A stretch of DNA of 41,194 bases, taken from Phellopilus nigrolimitatus. Its lineage: Eukaryota > Basidiomycota > Agaricomycetes > Hymenochaetales > Hymenochaetaceae. Of this stretch, positions 7,575 to 20,393 are shown piece after piece. Every line of letters begins with the position of its first letter. Position 1 is the stretch's first letter. The notes under the pieces are model-generated. The model saw only the letters and a program-made list of their open reading frames with translations, was not told where the DNA came from and searched no databases. Made by a program: the position numbers and the translations under genes. The stretch covers positions 1 through 41,194 of the forward strand of contig JAJOHG010000234.1 of the NCBI GenBank assembly GCA_021029095.1, in the 5' to 3' direction.

Positions 7575-7980
7575 CACTGCGGGCATCCACTTAGAATCCT
7601 CCCATGGTGAGTTGATTAGTTGTTTTATTTAATTGTGGCTTTCTCCATGCAATATAGTTTAACACTTTTGGACACTTTTATCCAAATCACTTTTTAACTT
7701 TGTTATGCCTTTCTCCAAACAATATACTTTAACTTTCTTTTTGCCTTTGTCCACACAAAAAAGGCTTAACAAAGGCATGTTTTGATGAAAAAACATGCCT
7801 TTGTTAAGCCTTTTTTGTGTGGACAAAGGCAAAAAGAAAGTTAAAGTATATTGTTTGGAGAAAGGCATAACAAAGTTAAAAAGTGATTTGGATAAAAGTG
7901 TCCAAAAGTGTTAAACTATAATGTGTGGAGAAAGTCATAATTAAATAAAACAACTATTCAACTCATCATGGGGGGGTTCT
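7575..7980. mobile_element. Foldback element copy F (near-complete palindrome)
   Basis: Starts CACTGCGGGCATCCACTTAG. Arms of about 200 bp meet at the tip GGCATGTTTTGATGAAAAAA(CATGCC) near 7775-7800. The right terminus is truncated after gggggttct, lacking about 18 bp of the inverted repeat. It interrupts open minus-strand sequence on both sides. Confidence 0.85.
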
Positions 7981-8220
7981 CGGGCATGAGATGCAGTTGG
8001 AGTTAGGGCTCCCATTGGGTATGCACTTGATCATGTCCTTCACACCGGGCAAAATGCGAATCAAGCGGTCGACGGCTTCGGCCTCAGTCTCCCGCACGGT
8101 ATCAACGTCATTCTCAGTTGCCTTCTTCTGCGCGTCATTTGTAGTGTGGTTGGATTTGAGGGACTTGTTGAATACTTGGTTCTCTAATATGAACTCAGAA
8201 CCATAGCAAAACATGGTCAC
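7981..8220 (-). pseudogene. Short open fragment, possibly 5' part of the interrupted gene
   Basis: A minus-strand frame from an ATG at 8220 codes for about 80 residues (NQVFNKSLKSNHTTND.., ETEAEAVDRLIRILPGVKDM..) and runs into foldback copy F, where it stops. Composition looks protein-like (acidic helix around TEAEAVDRLIRIL). It may be the upstream exon of the fragment at 6960-7574, separated by the insertion, but nothing in the sequence proves that link. Function unknown. Confidence 0.3.
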
Positions 8221-8440
8221 AGACCATGATTGGTGTTCTGGTCAATTTTACTTGAAGAACTGTGGCAGTTTGACTATCTTGTATTCCAAGGCCACTTGAT
8301 GTGGGGAGACCGGGTGCTTACCTGGTCAAAATTGAAATGAAAATGAGCATGTGGTGCGATGAAACCAATAATATATTTTAGGGGCAGATCAGAGTCTGCC
8401 AGTCTGGTGGCCCTAATGCAGCATGAACATAAATTCTCGG

Positions 8441-8529
8441 GGTGAGATGGCCGAGCGGTCTAAGGCGCTGGAATCAGGTGACCATCTATCCAGTCCGAAA
8501 GGGCGCGGGTTCGAATCCCGTTCTCATCA
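8441..8529 (+). tRNA. tRNA-Leu (anticodon CAG) with 9-nt intron
   Basis: Folds fully. Acceptor GGTGAGA (8441-8447) pairs with TCTCATC (8522-8528). The D arm is GCC..GGC. The anticodon stem CTGGA/TCCAG (8468-8472, 8489-8493) encloses T-CAG-G. The long variable arm (8494-8504) is typical of class II tRNAs. The T arm GCGGG TTCGAAT CCCGT holds the B box GGTTCGAATCC. Anticodon CAG is 8475-8477. Between position 37 (G8478) and position 38 (A8488) are nine extra bases, the canonical tRNA intron site. Reads CUG codons. Confidence 0.95.
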
Positions 8530-8533
8530 ATTG

Positions 8534-8538
8534 TTTTT
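8534..8538 (+). terminator. RNA polymerase III terminator of tRNA-Leu
   Basis: TTTTT five nt after the tRNA 3' end, the usual Pol III stop signal. Confidence 0.8.
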
Positions 8539-8632
8539 GCTGCTCTTGTTGCTTGCTGTTACAGAAATCTCGCCCCGAAGAAAAAAATAATAAAGTTGCA
8601 TTTTGCCTTTTTTGGGCGCATGTGATGATCGA

Positions 8633-9345
8633 CAGAGCGTTGCGCCCGGCATGCGAAACGCGCCCTCCATCAGTGGATTGCTTCACAGCGCGCCGTTCCA
8701 GCTAGGCCCGTGACCGCTCTGTCGTGTTTCTCCGGACTTTGATCCTCCGCGCACCTCGCCCGCGGACGAATACCCCCGCATTTCACTCGAGCGCATTGCC
8801 CCACACGAGGCACGGCGCCTCCATGTCGTCGAACAGGAACGACCCGATCGCGCGTCCGAGAGCGCAGCGCAGCGCCTCGGGCGGGCACGCCGCCGAGCGC
8901 CGCGTCCGCGAGTGCCGTCTCGACAGCGACGCGAACGCCTCCTGCACTTAGATAACACATAACCAAGTGATACCCCAGCTGCCAGCTGTATCACTCGCTC
9001 CAGTCAGCTGGTACGCCGGAACCCGAGGGCCGCTTCTGCGTCGAGGACCTTGCGCACGCCGGCCTCGATGGTCAGCGCGTGTGACGACTTTTCGGTGTCT
9101 TTGTAAATCGCAGATTCGACCTCGGTGTGATATATATGCGCGAAGGCGCGCATAAGACCAGAGCGTCAAATTCCCCAGTGTATGCGCGAATGATTGAAGA
9201 GGCGTTTCTGGCTTTCAATCGGGAGAGACTTTAGGACTCAAGAGGGGGACGGAATTGGGAGCAGGTCCTCGAGCGCAAAGTTGTCGGGTTGAGGAGGAAA
9301 CACGACTTCAGACGCGTACAACGCGTTGCTGACAGCTTAGAATAT
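8633..9345 (-). pseudogene. Decayed inverted copy of the APH-like gene
   Basis: On the minus strand this stretch matches about 18.98-20.0 kb (+) over most of its length, for example GGTCGTTCCTGTTCGACGAC and AAAGTCGTC.CACGCGCT. About 220 bp of the centre (counterpart of roughly 19385-19610) is deleted. The reading frame has several shifts and in-frame stops (for example GAGTGA after the GNALE-type motif), and the Gly/Glu-rich loop is scrambled. The duplicated segment extends upstream of the presumed start codon to about 9345, so DNA and not only mRNA was copied; no poly(A) tail is seen. It ends about 100 bp from the tRNA gene. Confidence 0.8.
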
Positions 9346-10093
9346 CGGAAAGCAGCTGTATTGTGAGCGGGCGAAGCCGTCGGGGCTGACATTGAGGCAT
9401 GTAGATATGACCTGCAAACCAAGTATACAAGCATATCTGCCGTGCCGCAGAGCCTCCGGCGTTTCGATGGAGAGCTCTGAGCCACAAAGTCTCGTAAAAG
9501 TATACCTGACGGATAAGAGATGAACAAGTCTCTGCATACATGTGGATCAGAAATTCAGGCTTTCCGATGTCGGCAGTGACAGATTATGTCGGTGGGCGGC
9601 CGCAAATTAAAAAAAAGCAGTGCAGAAAGGGCGCTCAGTTTCTTCTCCGTTATGAACAAAAGGGAAAGGGGCGCAGTCTGCCTCTTGTCATCACAAAATT
9701 CTCATCTTTCGGCGAGTCCCAGTACATACAACAGAATCAGAGTGTTGCCTTCATCGCCATCAACAAGGATGGCCGCGTTTCTCCGGGATCACAGATGGAG
9801 TCATGATGCACAGCGAAGGGTAGACCGTACTCCTCGAGGACTCGGAGAACTACTGCTTGCTCCCGCCGTCCCAACGACATTCGTCCGAGCGTCCAGTCTC
9901 ATTTGTTTTCTTCTTCGTGTACTGTTCGTCTACTCAAGCGGGATGAAGCGAAGGCCCGGGTTGTACCTGAATCGTGATTGAGGATCGCTTACGGGAGCAA
10001 ATCATCGGCAAGAAACACGTGTGATCTCGTCGCAGCACCGCGTATCGAGGGACCAATTCACTATGACCATATGGCCTTTCTTCGTTCACTCTT
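9346..10093. other. Intergenic region upstream of the bestrophin gene
   Basis: Contains ORFs of up to 131 codons (9586-9981, +) whose sequence is not protein-like to me, with no recognisable domain and no intron-linked continuation. Otherwise no element recognised. Confidence 0.4.
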
Positions 10094-10100
10094 TATAAAA
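10094..10100 (+). promoter_or_regulatory. TATA box of the bestrophin gene
   Basis: TATAAAA 249 bp before the preferred ATG. An intron in the 5' UTR is likely (GTGAGCGAGC near 10220 to ..TTTCGCAG at about 10310), which would shorten the mature leader. Confidence 0.5.
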
Positions 10101-10348
10101 GCCCGACACTGCTCGCACACGAGCAGGTCTCGTTTTTAGTGCAGTCTCCGCTTGTCACTCACAAAACGCACAGAGCACGCACGGTGCACTCGGAATAAGT
10201 CACAGGGATCATTCAACTGGTGAGCGAGCTCGCCTTTACACCATTTCTTCTGTCCATTTGAACTGCTATTCTTTTTTTTTTACTCATGTATTCCAAAATT
10301 CCATTTCGCAGATCGAGCGGTTACGGACTGCGTAGGGAATACTCTTTC

Positions 10349-12655
10349 ATGCAGTACGCGCAGGCGACTTCTAACCACTTTGGCGGCGGCCTCGAAGGTG
10401 CGGCGTCCCCGCAGCACCTTCTATCGGCGCTCGCCAAAGCCGTCCTCGCCACCGCCCTCTTCCGCTGCTGGCATATCATTCTATTTTTCATAGCATGGGG
10501 GACTGCGATCACGCTCATCAACGAAAAAGTTACCAGTCTAACTATTCAGCCAACCCTCCTAACGGTGTGAGTCCTGCTAAGATTTCTTAGAAGGAGCTCG
10601 GCTTGAACTGTGTACTAGCGTTGGTACGGTCCTAGGTTTCGTCGTCTCGTATCGAACAACGTCGAGTTTCGAGCGGTATAATGAAGGAAGGAGATACTGG
10701 TCGCAAATTATTCTGGCTAGCAGGACTCTCGCAAGGACAGTGTGGTTCCATGTCCCAGGTAAGTCCGGTGGACTATCAGTTCCCCCATCAATCTTACAAT
10801 TGTGTGCGACTCGCAGAACTTCCTCCCGCCAACCCCGACGACGAAAAGGAGGGAAGAACTGTGGAGGAACGGAAAGCGCGTAATCTCGTCGAGAAGAAGA
10901 CGGTCATCAACCTGGTCGAGGCATTCGCGTACGTACCTTCCTATTTCTACATATACCCTGTTCTTACCATTTCTCGAATTGATACCAGAGTCGCGGTGAA
11001 ACATTACCTGCGTGGCGAGGAGGGCATCAACTACGTCGACCTCTACCACCTCGTCAAGTTCCTCCCCTCGTACGCCTTCCCCGCTGGGATGGTCCCCACC
11101 GAGCTCGAGGCCGCGACCAACCTCCGGCGCACGCAGTCCTACCGCTCGGAGCGCAAGACCCATCTGGACGACGTCGCAGAGGATGACGAAAAACAGGACG
11201 AACGCCCGTCGATCTCCGTCGAGCTCGCGTCGCCCAGAGCTGAGAGCCCGCCCACTAACGGCTATCTCTCCGCCACGCCCGCCGACGGCTCAGGCGCGAC
11301 GGCCACGACCACGGCGCGCCCGCACGTGCTGCTCCAGGGCCTGCCGCCGCCCGCCACCGCCAAGTCCCCGCCGGGGACCGCCGCCACGCCGCTGCTGCCG
11401 CCCCAGCACGCGTACGCGCGCGGGCGCGGCGCGTCCGTGGGCTCGCGCACGAGCGTCGCCGCGTCTTCCGCACGCACGCTGAAAAGGGCGCCGTTTTTCG
11501 GCTCCGGGGAGGACGAGACGGAGCTGCTCCCCGCGGCGCTCCCGCCGAAGTACACCGTGTTCGACGTGTTCCCGTTCTCGCTGCTCGTCGCGTGCCTGCA
11601 GCGCCGCGGCCGCGGCGTCGAGGGCAAGAAGGCCGCGCGCATCCGCGCGAAGAACGTCGTCGTGACGCGGAACGTGCCCCTCGAGATCTCGATGTACCTG
11701 GTGAGACCCAATTGCTTATGTGCAACTTTTGTCGGAGACAATGATACTGAGATTGTGAATTTAAAGACGTCGTATGTGTCAACGCTGCAGGCGCGGAAGG
11801 CTATCGACGTCCCCACGACCAGTATGCTCGTCACATATACTATATTCTCATCGTCCAGATCTTACTGATATCTGCCCCTCCAGACTTGCTGATTGCCACG
11901 GTCAACCAGTTAACAGACGCGCTGACCGGGCTCGAGCGCATCCTCACGACGCCCATCCCGTTCTCGTGTGTACCATTAAAGCCGTTCTCATCCTACTGCG
12001 CCTCACGCAACGCATCCCGTGCAGGTACTCGATCCACCTGTGGCTCGTCGCAATCATCTACGTGCTCGCTCTGGTCAGTACTGGCTGCGATACTTCCGGT
12101 TGCAAGGCCAATGTGCTCACCCTGCTGATATATTTTTTGTGCCCCTGAAAAGCCCCTGCAAATATACGCCACGCTGCGCTGGATGACGATCCCCGCGACC
12201 GCGATCATCAGCTTCATCTTCTTCGGCTTCCTGGTCGCAGGGGAGGAAATCGAGAGTGCGTATCACCGTTGCCATGGCTTGCGCCGTATTCTAAAAGCTT
12301 GGCGTCCCACTTTGTTTTTCGCACCTGCCAGATCCCTTTGGCTACGACAAGAACGACCTGGTACGTCCGTCCACACATCTCCGCACGCTCCCTGCATAAA
12401 TATTGATCCCCACGTCCCTCATGCCCACAACAGAACATGGACCACTTCACGCACAACATCATCCGCAACGAGCTGCTCGCGCTCACCGCGTTCCCGCCGC
12501 CGGACCCCGCGGGCTGGGCGTTCTCGCCGCGCAACGACCGCCTCTTCGGCGGCGCGGGCGAGCACGACGGAGCTTCGGGCCCGGGCGCGGTCGCCCCGGA
12601 CGCGTGGGTCGCGCGCGGCGCGGAGGCGATGCGCGATGCGCTGGCGCGCGAGTGA
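10349..12655 (+). CDS. Bestrophin/UPF0187 family anion channel
   Basis: Membrane anion (chloride) channel of the bestrophin-RFP-TM family. Ten exons, phases closing to 565 aa: 10349-10566, 10619-10758, 10817-10928, 10989-11700, 11791-11821, 11884-11965, 12025-12073, 12153-12255, 12332-12360, 12434-12655. Family signatures: an N-terminal helix RCWHIILFFIAWGTAI, then GTVLGFVVSYRTTSSFERYN and RRYWSQI; a central helix IHLWLVAIIYVLALPLQIYA; a last one TAIISFIFFGFLVAGEEIEN; and the hallmark NPFGYDKNDL split over exons 8-10. The start at 10349 gives the usual N-terminus. An in-frame ATG at 10286 would add 21 residues but overlaps a likely 5'-UTR intron. A long Ala/Pro/Thr-rich insertion (about residues 180-280, encoded around 11220-11500) separates the halves, as in other fungal members. 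Confidence 0.9.
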
Positions 12656-13140
12656 GCATGCGCCTAATTTGGCCGCGCCCCGGCCGCGCGGGTGCTTTTC
12701 TGTTTTGGCTGCGTATGACGCCGCCGGACGGTGGATTCGTAAGAAACTTGTTCGTATATTATTCTCGCTCGTTATAATCCCCACCCTCTCTTGTTGTTAG
12801 TGTTGCTGTTGTCGCGCTCAAAAGGTGTTTTTTCTGCTTGTCGCTTTTTATTGTACATGCTTTTCTCTTTATGTATGCCTCAGCAACGCAACTCCGTCCG
12901 CTCATTCGCTCGTACACACTTGCATTTTTCGATACATCACACATAGAGGATCCTTATGCATACATAGTTATATATGGGTTTGCTAGCATTTTCGAATAGA
13001 GGCAGTCGATGGTACTTGCACGTACATGTACAAGATGCTTTGCTTGTACAATGCACTATGTGGGGAAATCTAATTGAATTCTTCCGTTGTTCAAAGATAT
13101 TAGTGACTACATAAATACAAACAGTATTACACATATTTGT
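12656..13140. other. Shared 3' region of convergent genes
   Basis: The bestrophin (+) and ene-reductase (-) genes converge here. AT-rich, with T-rich and ATATAT stretches suited to 3' ends. No ORF worth reporting. Confidence 0.5.
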
Positions 13141-16316
<3,176 letters not shown>

Positions 16317-17428
16317 ATGTCGCTGGCCCGTACATCGCTGCTCAACACCGCTCGCACCGTCCGCGCACCGTCGGCGGCGGCGCGCACGTTCGCATCCTCC
16401 GCCGCCCGCGCGCAGGCGGAGGCCGTCCAGAAACCCGTCTTGAGCAAGGAATTCAAGATATACCGCTGGGTGCGTCGCCTTTTCTGCTGCTCAACGTATC
16501 GAGGTCGCTGATAGCTGCCATCAACATGTAGAATCCCGATGAGCCGTCGAAGAAGCCGACGCTGCAATCGTACACCATTGACCTTAACCAGTGTGGTCCG
16601 ATGGTGCGTCCCGCCCATCCGCCTTAATCCCGTTTTTTTACTGCATTATTCAACGCCTTGTCCTTGCTTCTGCAGGTGCTCGACGCACTCAACAAAATCA
16701 AGAATGAAATAGACCCAACATTAACATACCGCCGCTCGTGTCGAGAAGGGATCTGTGGTTCATGCGCCATGAACATCAACGGCCAGAACACGCTCGCCTG
16801 TCTATGCCGCATCGAGAAGGACACGAAGGACACGAAGATTTACCCTCTCCCTCATAGTACGCCACCCCTTCCCTGGCCTCTGCCCATCTCTTTCCGCATG
16901 CTCTTGCTCACCGCCTACATATTAGTGTACGTCGTCAAGGACCTCGTGCCCGACCTCACCCAGTTCTACAAGCAATACAAGTCTATCGAGCCTTGGCTGA
17001 AGAACGACAATCCGCCTGAGAAGGGCGAGTTCTTGCAGAGCCCGGAGGACCGCAAGAAGCTCGACGGCATGTACGAGTGCATTCTGTGTGCGTGCTGCTC
17101 GACAAGTTGCCCGAGCTACTGGTGGAACCAAGACGAGTATCTCGGCCCCGCGACGCTCATGCAAGCATACAGGTGGATGGCGGATTCTAGAGTGCGTCCA
17201 CCCCTTCTCTATCATTATTTATGCTTTTTTTGCTGTTTTATGAATTCATGCTGAGGCAAACGGCGCGAATGACAGGACTCGTACAAGCAGCAGCGGGGCG
17301 AGAAGTTGCAGAACGACATGAGCATGTACCGTTGCCACACTATCTTCAACTGCGCCCGGACGTGTCCGAAGGGGCTTAACCCCGCGCGGGCCATCGCGCA
17401 GATTAAGCTCGACCTCGCCACCGAATGA
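16317..17428 (+). CDS. SDH2: Succinate dehydrogenase iron-sulfur subunit
   Basis: Subunit B of respiratory complex II. It passes electrons from the flavoprotein to ubiquinone at the inner mitochondrial membrane. Exons 16317-16469, 16532-16603, 16676-16856, 16926-17191 and 17276-17428 give 274 aa. A Ser/Arg/Ala-rich mitochondrial presequence ([20 protein letters not shown]) comes first. Cluster ligands: [2Fe-2S] C97, C102, C105 (CREGICGSC) and C117; [4Fe-4S] and [3Fe-4S] from [12 protein letters not shown] (186-197) and [17 protein letters not shown] (244-260). His245 of the CHTIFNC motif, where carboxamide-resistance substitutions occur in fungi, is the normal His. Introns are phase 0, 0, 1, 0. 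Complete. Confidence 0.98.
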
Positions 17429-19010
17429 TCTTCGTCAACCACTACCACAGCCCATCCGATGCACGGCACCACAATCGACATATTCTCCTTAATTTTCTCG
17501 AGTGCTTTTCTAGAGGCTTGCCAGATTCTTGGTGGGACGGTGAATGCGCAGGAAGGGCAGAGAGGTATGCTTGGCGAGGAGACGGCTGTGAGGACTATGA
17601 ACTTGAAATTTCCGAATGTCGACCACGAGCCGTTCTTTAATTCTTTTCTTCCTCTGGGTGACTGTTGCGACCCCAACAGTATTTTGTAGACTAATGCAAA
17701 CGAATTCAGTCCGCAAGGCGCATGTGCATGTACTGCATTGAGTTGTGTGATGATCGCAAGGACGCCTGGATTTGCTCATGACGCGACGTCTGTTCCCGGT
17801 GTACTGAGCCTTTTGATTGTTCACAGGGTTGAGGACAAGACGCAAGTCCCTTTAACTGGCCATGGTAGAACTCATTACTTGCTAGTACGTATGTGTTCTT
17901 TCCTTCCCCTTCTTTCGCACTCTTGAAACTAACGGGTCTTTAAAGGCACTTAATCACTTCACGTTCTGACATATCGACGACCTCGGACAAGTACTCGTAC
18001 CTCCAGGGCTACCGAGATATGCAACCGCAGGCCATAATTTCGAGGTGAACGGGGCTTTGGGCACCTCGGCGTGGGGATTTTCAATTCTGATATGATAGAT
18101 TTCAAGATCTTTAATCAAAAGTATAGATTGCCTTCCGCAAATTAGCATGCTCCTGGGGCGTACAACGTCCGCTTCACGTCCACAGCCCCAACTTCAAGCC
18201 GGTATTTATCGCAGATGCAGCGCACCGCACGCTTCCGCGCTGAACACACCGGCTCGTTCCAGCGGCCCGCAACTCTCGTGCAAGTGCAGGCGCCCGTTTT
18301 CTAAAGGCGATTCTTCCGCGCTTGCTGACATCCCAGAGGAATGTCTCGACAAGCTCGTCCATAGTAATCGCGAAGAACACGCGGAACTTTATTCTCCTGG
18401 CTGTCTTACGCGCTCCGGCTCCCTGTGCTCTCATCGACAGCACAATATACATTCCTCCCTAGGCAACATATAGATCGACGACCTGCTCCTTATTTTCTTC
18501 AGTGACTAGTCCATGCACGGGAGAATGATCGCTGCAGGAATCGAACCCGACGCGCGCACATGCACCTCCTCAACGACAGCATTATGCCGCACCCAGAGGA
18601 TCTGGCCGTCGGTATGCATACGTGCCGGAGGAGCTCGAAGGTCAGGTTCGTAGAGAGAAAATTCGTCGCGCTTGGTCTTGTGTCGACAAGGATGACTCAG
18701 GTACGCATGCACTTTTTGAATTTATCAACGAAAAATACCTTACTTCAGCGCAAATCATTAGAGGGTAGGGAAGGAGCTGCGTTTCGTTGGCCCGTGTGAG
18801 GTGCCATTATAAATTACGGTAATGATACGCATATGGTATATCCGAATGTGCCAAGTATACGATGTATGCTGTATACTGTAATTTATCTTCCGATAAATCC
18901 GCTACTGTCCTCGTGCCTTCCGCTAGACTACATGCTGATACAAAGCAATGAGTTCGTCTAAATCTTGGAAGTTAAAGCGGAGCTCAAAAGCTGGAATCGG
19001 CAGCGCGTCG
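17429..19010. other. Intergenic region with weak ORF remnants
   Basis: No confident gene. A plus-strand frame near 18300-18400 reads ALADIPEECLDKLVHSNREE, faintly like an F-box start. A minus-strand frame at 18506-18712 reads ILWVRHNAVVEEVHV. Neither can be extended by plausible introns, so both are at most relics. A 9-bp inverted repeat ATAAATTAC/GTAATTTAT (18809-18817, 18878-18886) may be a small element's trace. Confidence 0.3.
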
Positions 19011-19091
19011 TACGCGTCTGAAGTCACGTTTCCGCCTCGACTCCGCAACTTTGCGGTCGAGGACCTGCTCCCAATGTCATTCCCCTCTTAG
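19011..19091 (+). other. Duplicated 27-codon open stretch, possible last exon
   Basis: Reads YASEVTFPPRLRNFAVEDLL.. to a TAG. Its counterpart in the inverted pseudogene (9318-9238, -) has exactly the same length, the same register and a stop at the same codon (TGA), with no indel. In both copies an AG acceptor-like site precedes it. It could be a terminal exon of a gene lying upstream of the APH-like gene, or conserved leader DNA. The upstream part is not recognised. Confidence 0.3.
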
Positions 19092-19115
19092 GTTCTAAAG
19101 TCTTTCCCGACTGAA

Positions 19116-20225
19116 ATGCCAGACATGCCTTTGAGTACAGAGAATGCCTCTTCAATTATTCGCGCATACACCGGGGAGTTTGACAGCCTAGCCTCCCTGC
19201 ATCGGTGGACGCATCCGTAAGCCACGGTATCGGACCTCGCGACGCGCTCACCGCATATATGCGCGCCTCCGCACAGATATCCAACGGAGATATACTCCGC
19301 GACGTACGAAGACACCAAAAAGTCGTCGCACGCGCTCATCATCGAGACCGGCACGCGCGAGGCCCTCGACGCAGAAACGGACCTCCTCGCAACCGTCTGG
19401 TTGAACACGACGATCCCCACCCCGCGCCTCCTGAAGCTCGACCACAGCGCATCGCCCGTCCCCTGCTCATACGCCCTCCTCTCGCACCCGCCGGGCACGC
19501 CCCTCGCGCGCGCCCCGCCCGGCGACGCGCGCAGCGGCGCCCGCACGGACCTGCGCCTCGGCGCGCACCTGCGCGCGCTGCACGCCGTGCAGAACGACTG
19601 GTTCGGGCTGCCCGGCGCGCCAGCAGATTGGAGCGAGTGCTACAGCTGGCAGGAAGGATTTGCGGCACTCCTCGAGGCGGCGCTCGCGGACGCGGCGCGC
19701 GCGGCGGTCGGCGGTGTGCCCGTGGAGGCGCTGCGCCGCGCGCTCGGGCGCGCGATCGGGTCGTTCCTGTTCGACGACGTCGAGGTGCCGTGCCTCGTGT
19801 GGAGCGGTGCGCTCGAGTGGGACGCGGGGGTGTTCGTGTTCGTCCGCGGCGGAGGCGGGGCAGAGGGGGCAGAGGGGGCGGAGGGGAGCAGTCCGGGGGA
19901 AGAGGACGGAGAGATCACGGGCCTGGCCGGCTGGGGCGGCGCGCTGTGGGGCGATCCGCTGATGGAGGGCGCGTTCCGCGCGCCGAGCGCGGCGCTCCTC
20001 GAGGGCTACGGCGGGAGCCCGATCGTGTTCGCGCGGCAGCACACGAAGCGGCTGTGGTATACGGCGTACGCCGCCCTGCGGACGCTCGTCGCGATCGCCG
20101 AGGAGGCGGCAGCGGGCGCGGGGGGCGCGGGGGCGCTGCCCCCGACACGCGAGTGGGACGCGGAGAAGACGAGGGCGCTGCTGGACAAGACTGTGGAGCT
20201 GCTCAAGGACGCGCCGTGCTACTAG
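19116..20225 (+). CDS. APH-like (aminoglycoside phosphotransferase fold) protein, likely pseudokinase
   Basis: Two exons (19116-19216, 19277-20225; 60-nt intron) give 349 aa. The body resembles the APH/choline-kinase-like proteins common in Agaricomycetes: IPTPRLLKLDHSASPVPCSY, ALLSHPPGTPL, LGAHLRALHAVQNDWFGLPG, GSFLFDDVEVPCLVW, then WGGALWGDPLMEGAF. The catalytic loop of true APH enzymes (H-x-D-x4-N) aligns with LVWSGALEWDAGVFV, so catalytic His and Asp appear missing, and the metal-binding Asp before the Trp in the later motif is Gly (LAGWGG). A Gly/Glu-rich loop separates these motifs. The ATG at 19116 and first exon are tentative; the pseudogene copy differs most there. Very GC-rich. Function unknown. 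Confidence 0.65.
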
Positions 20226-20393
20226 AGCATGTATTTTGTGTTCACGTATGTTAGGCTTTGATTTTCTTTTCATTTACAGAATACAAAATACTTTGGCTTG
20301 CTTCCGGTGTAGTTCTAGGGGTACATATATAGACAGCTGCACACGACGCGAGATCTGTTTTGTTTGGACTCCAGTCAAATTCCATATCGATGT

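Noticed and set aside
1..8220. CRISPR-like array from the repeated arms
   Set aside because: The repeats are long inverted arms without regular spacers, and the genome is eukaryotic.
8442..8705. Open frame on the plus strand starting inside the tRNA-Leu (MRWPSGLRRW..)
   Set aside because: This string is the classic false translation of leucine tRNA genes. The antisense frame ending ..MRTGFEPAPFRTG is the matching shadow.
9586..9981. 131-codon plus-strand frame before the bestrophin gene
   Set aside because: Composition is not protein-like, there is no recognisable motif, and no splice link to the bestrophin exons keeps the frame.
18147..18473. F-box-like fragment (ALADIPEECLDKLV)
   Set aside because: Only about 20 residues look suggestive and the rest of the frame has no domain, so it cannot be supported as a gene.
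18809..18886. 9-bp inverted repeat as a miniature transposon
   Set aside because: Too short and without a target duplication; mentioned only as a possible trace.
19088..19546. Minus-strand 152-codon frame over the start of the APH-like gene
   Set aside because: GC-rich antisense shadow. A short part (SNSPVYAR.IIEEAF) is also open in the inverted copy, but this follows from the sense conservation there.
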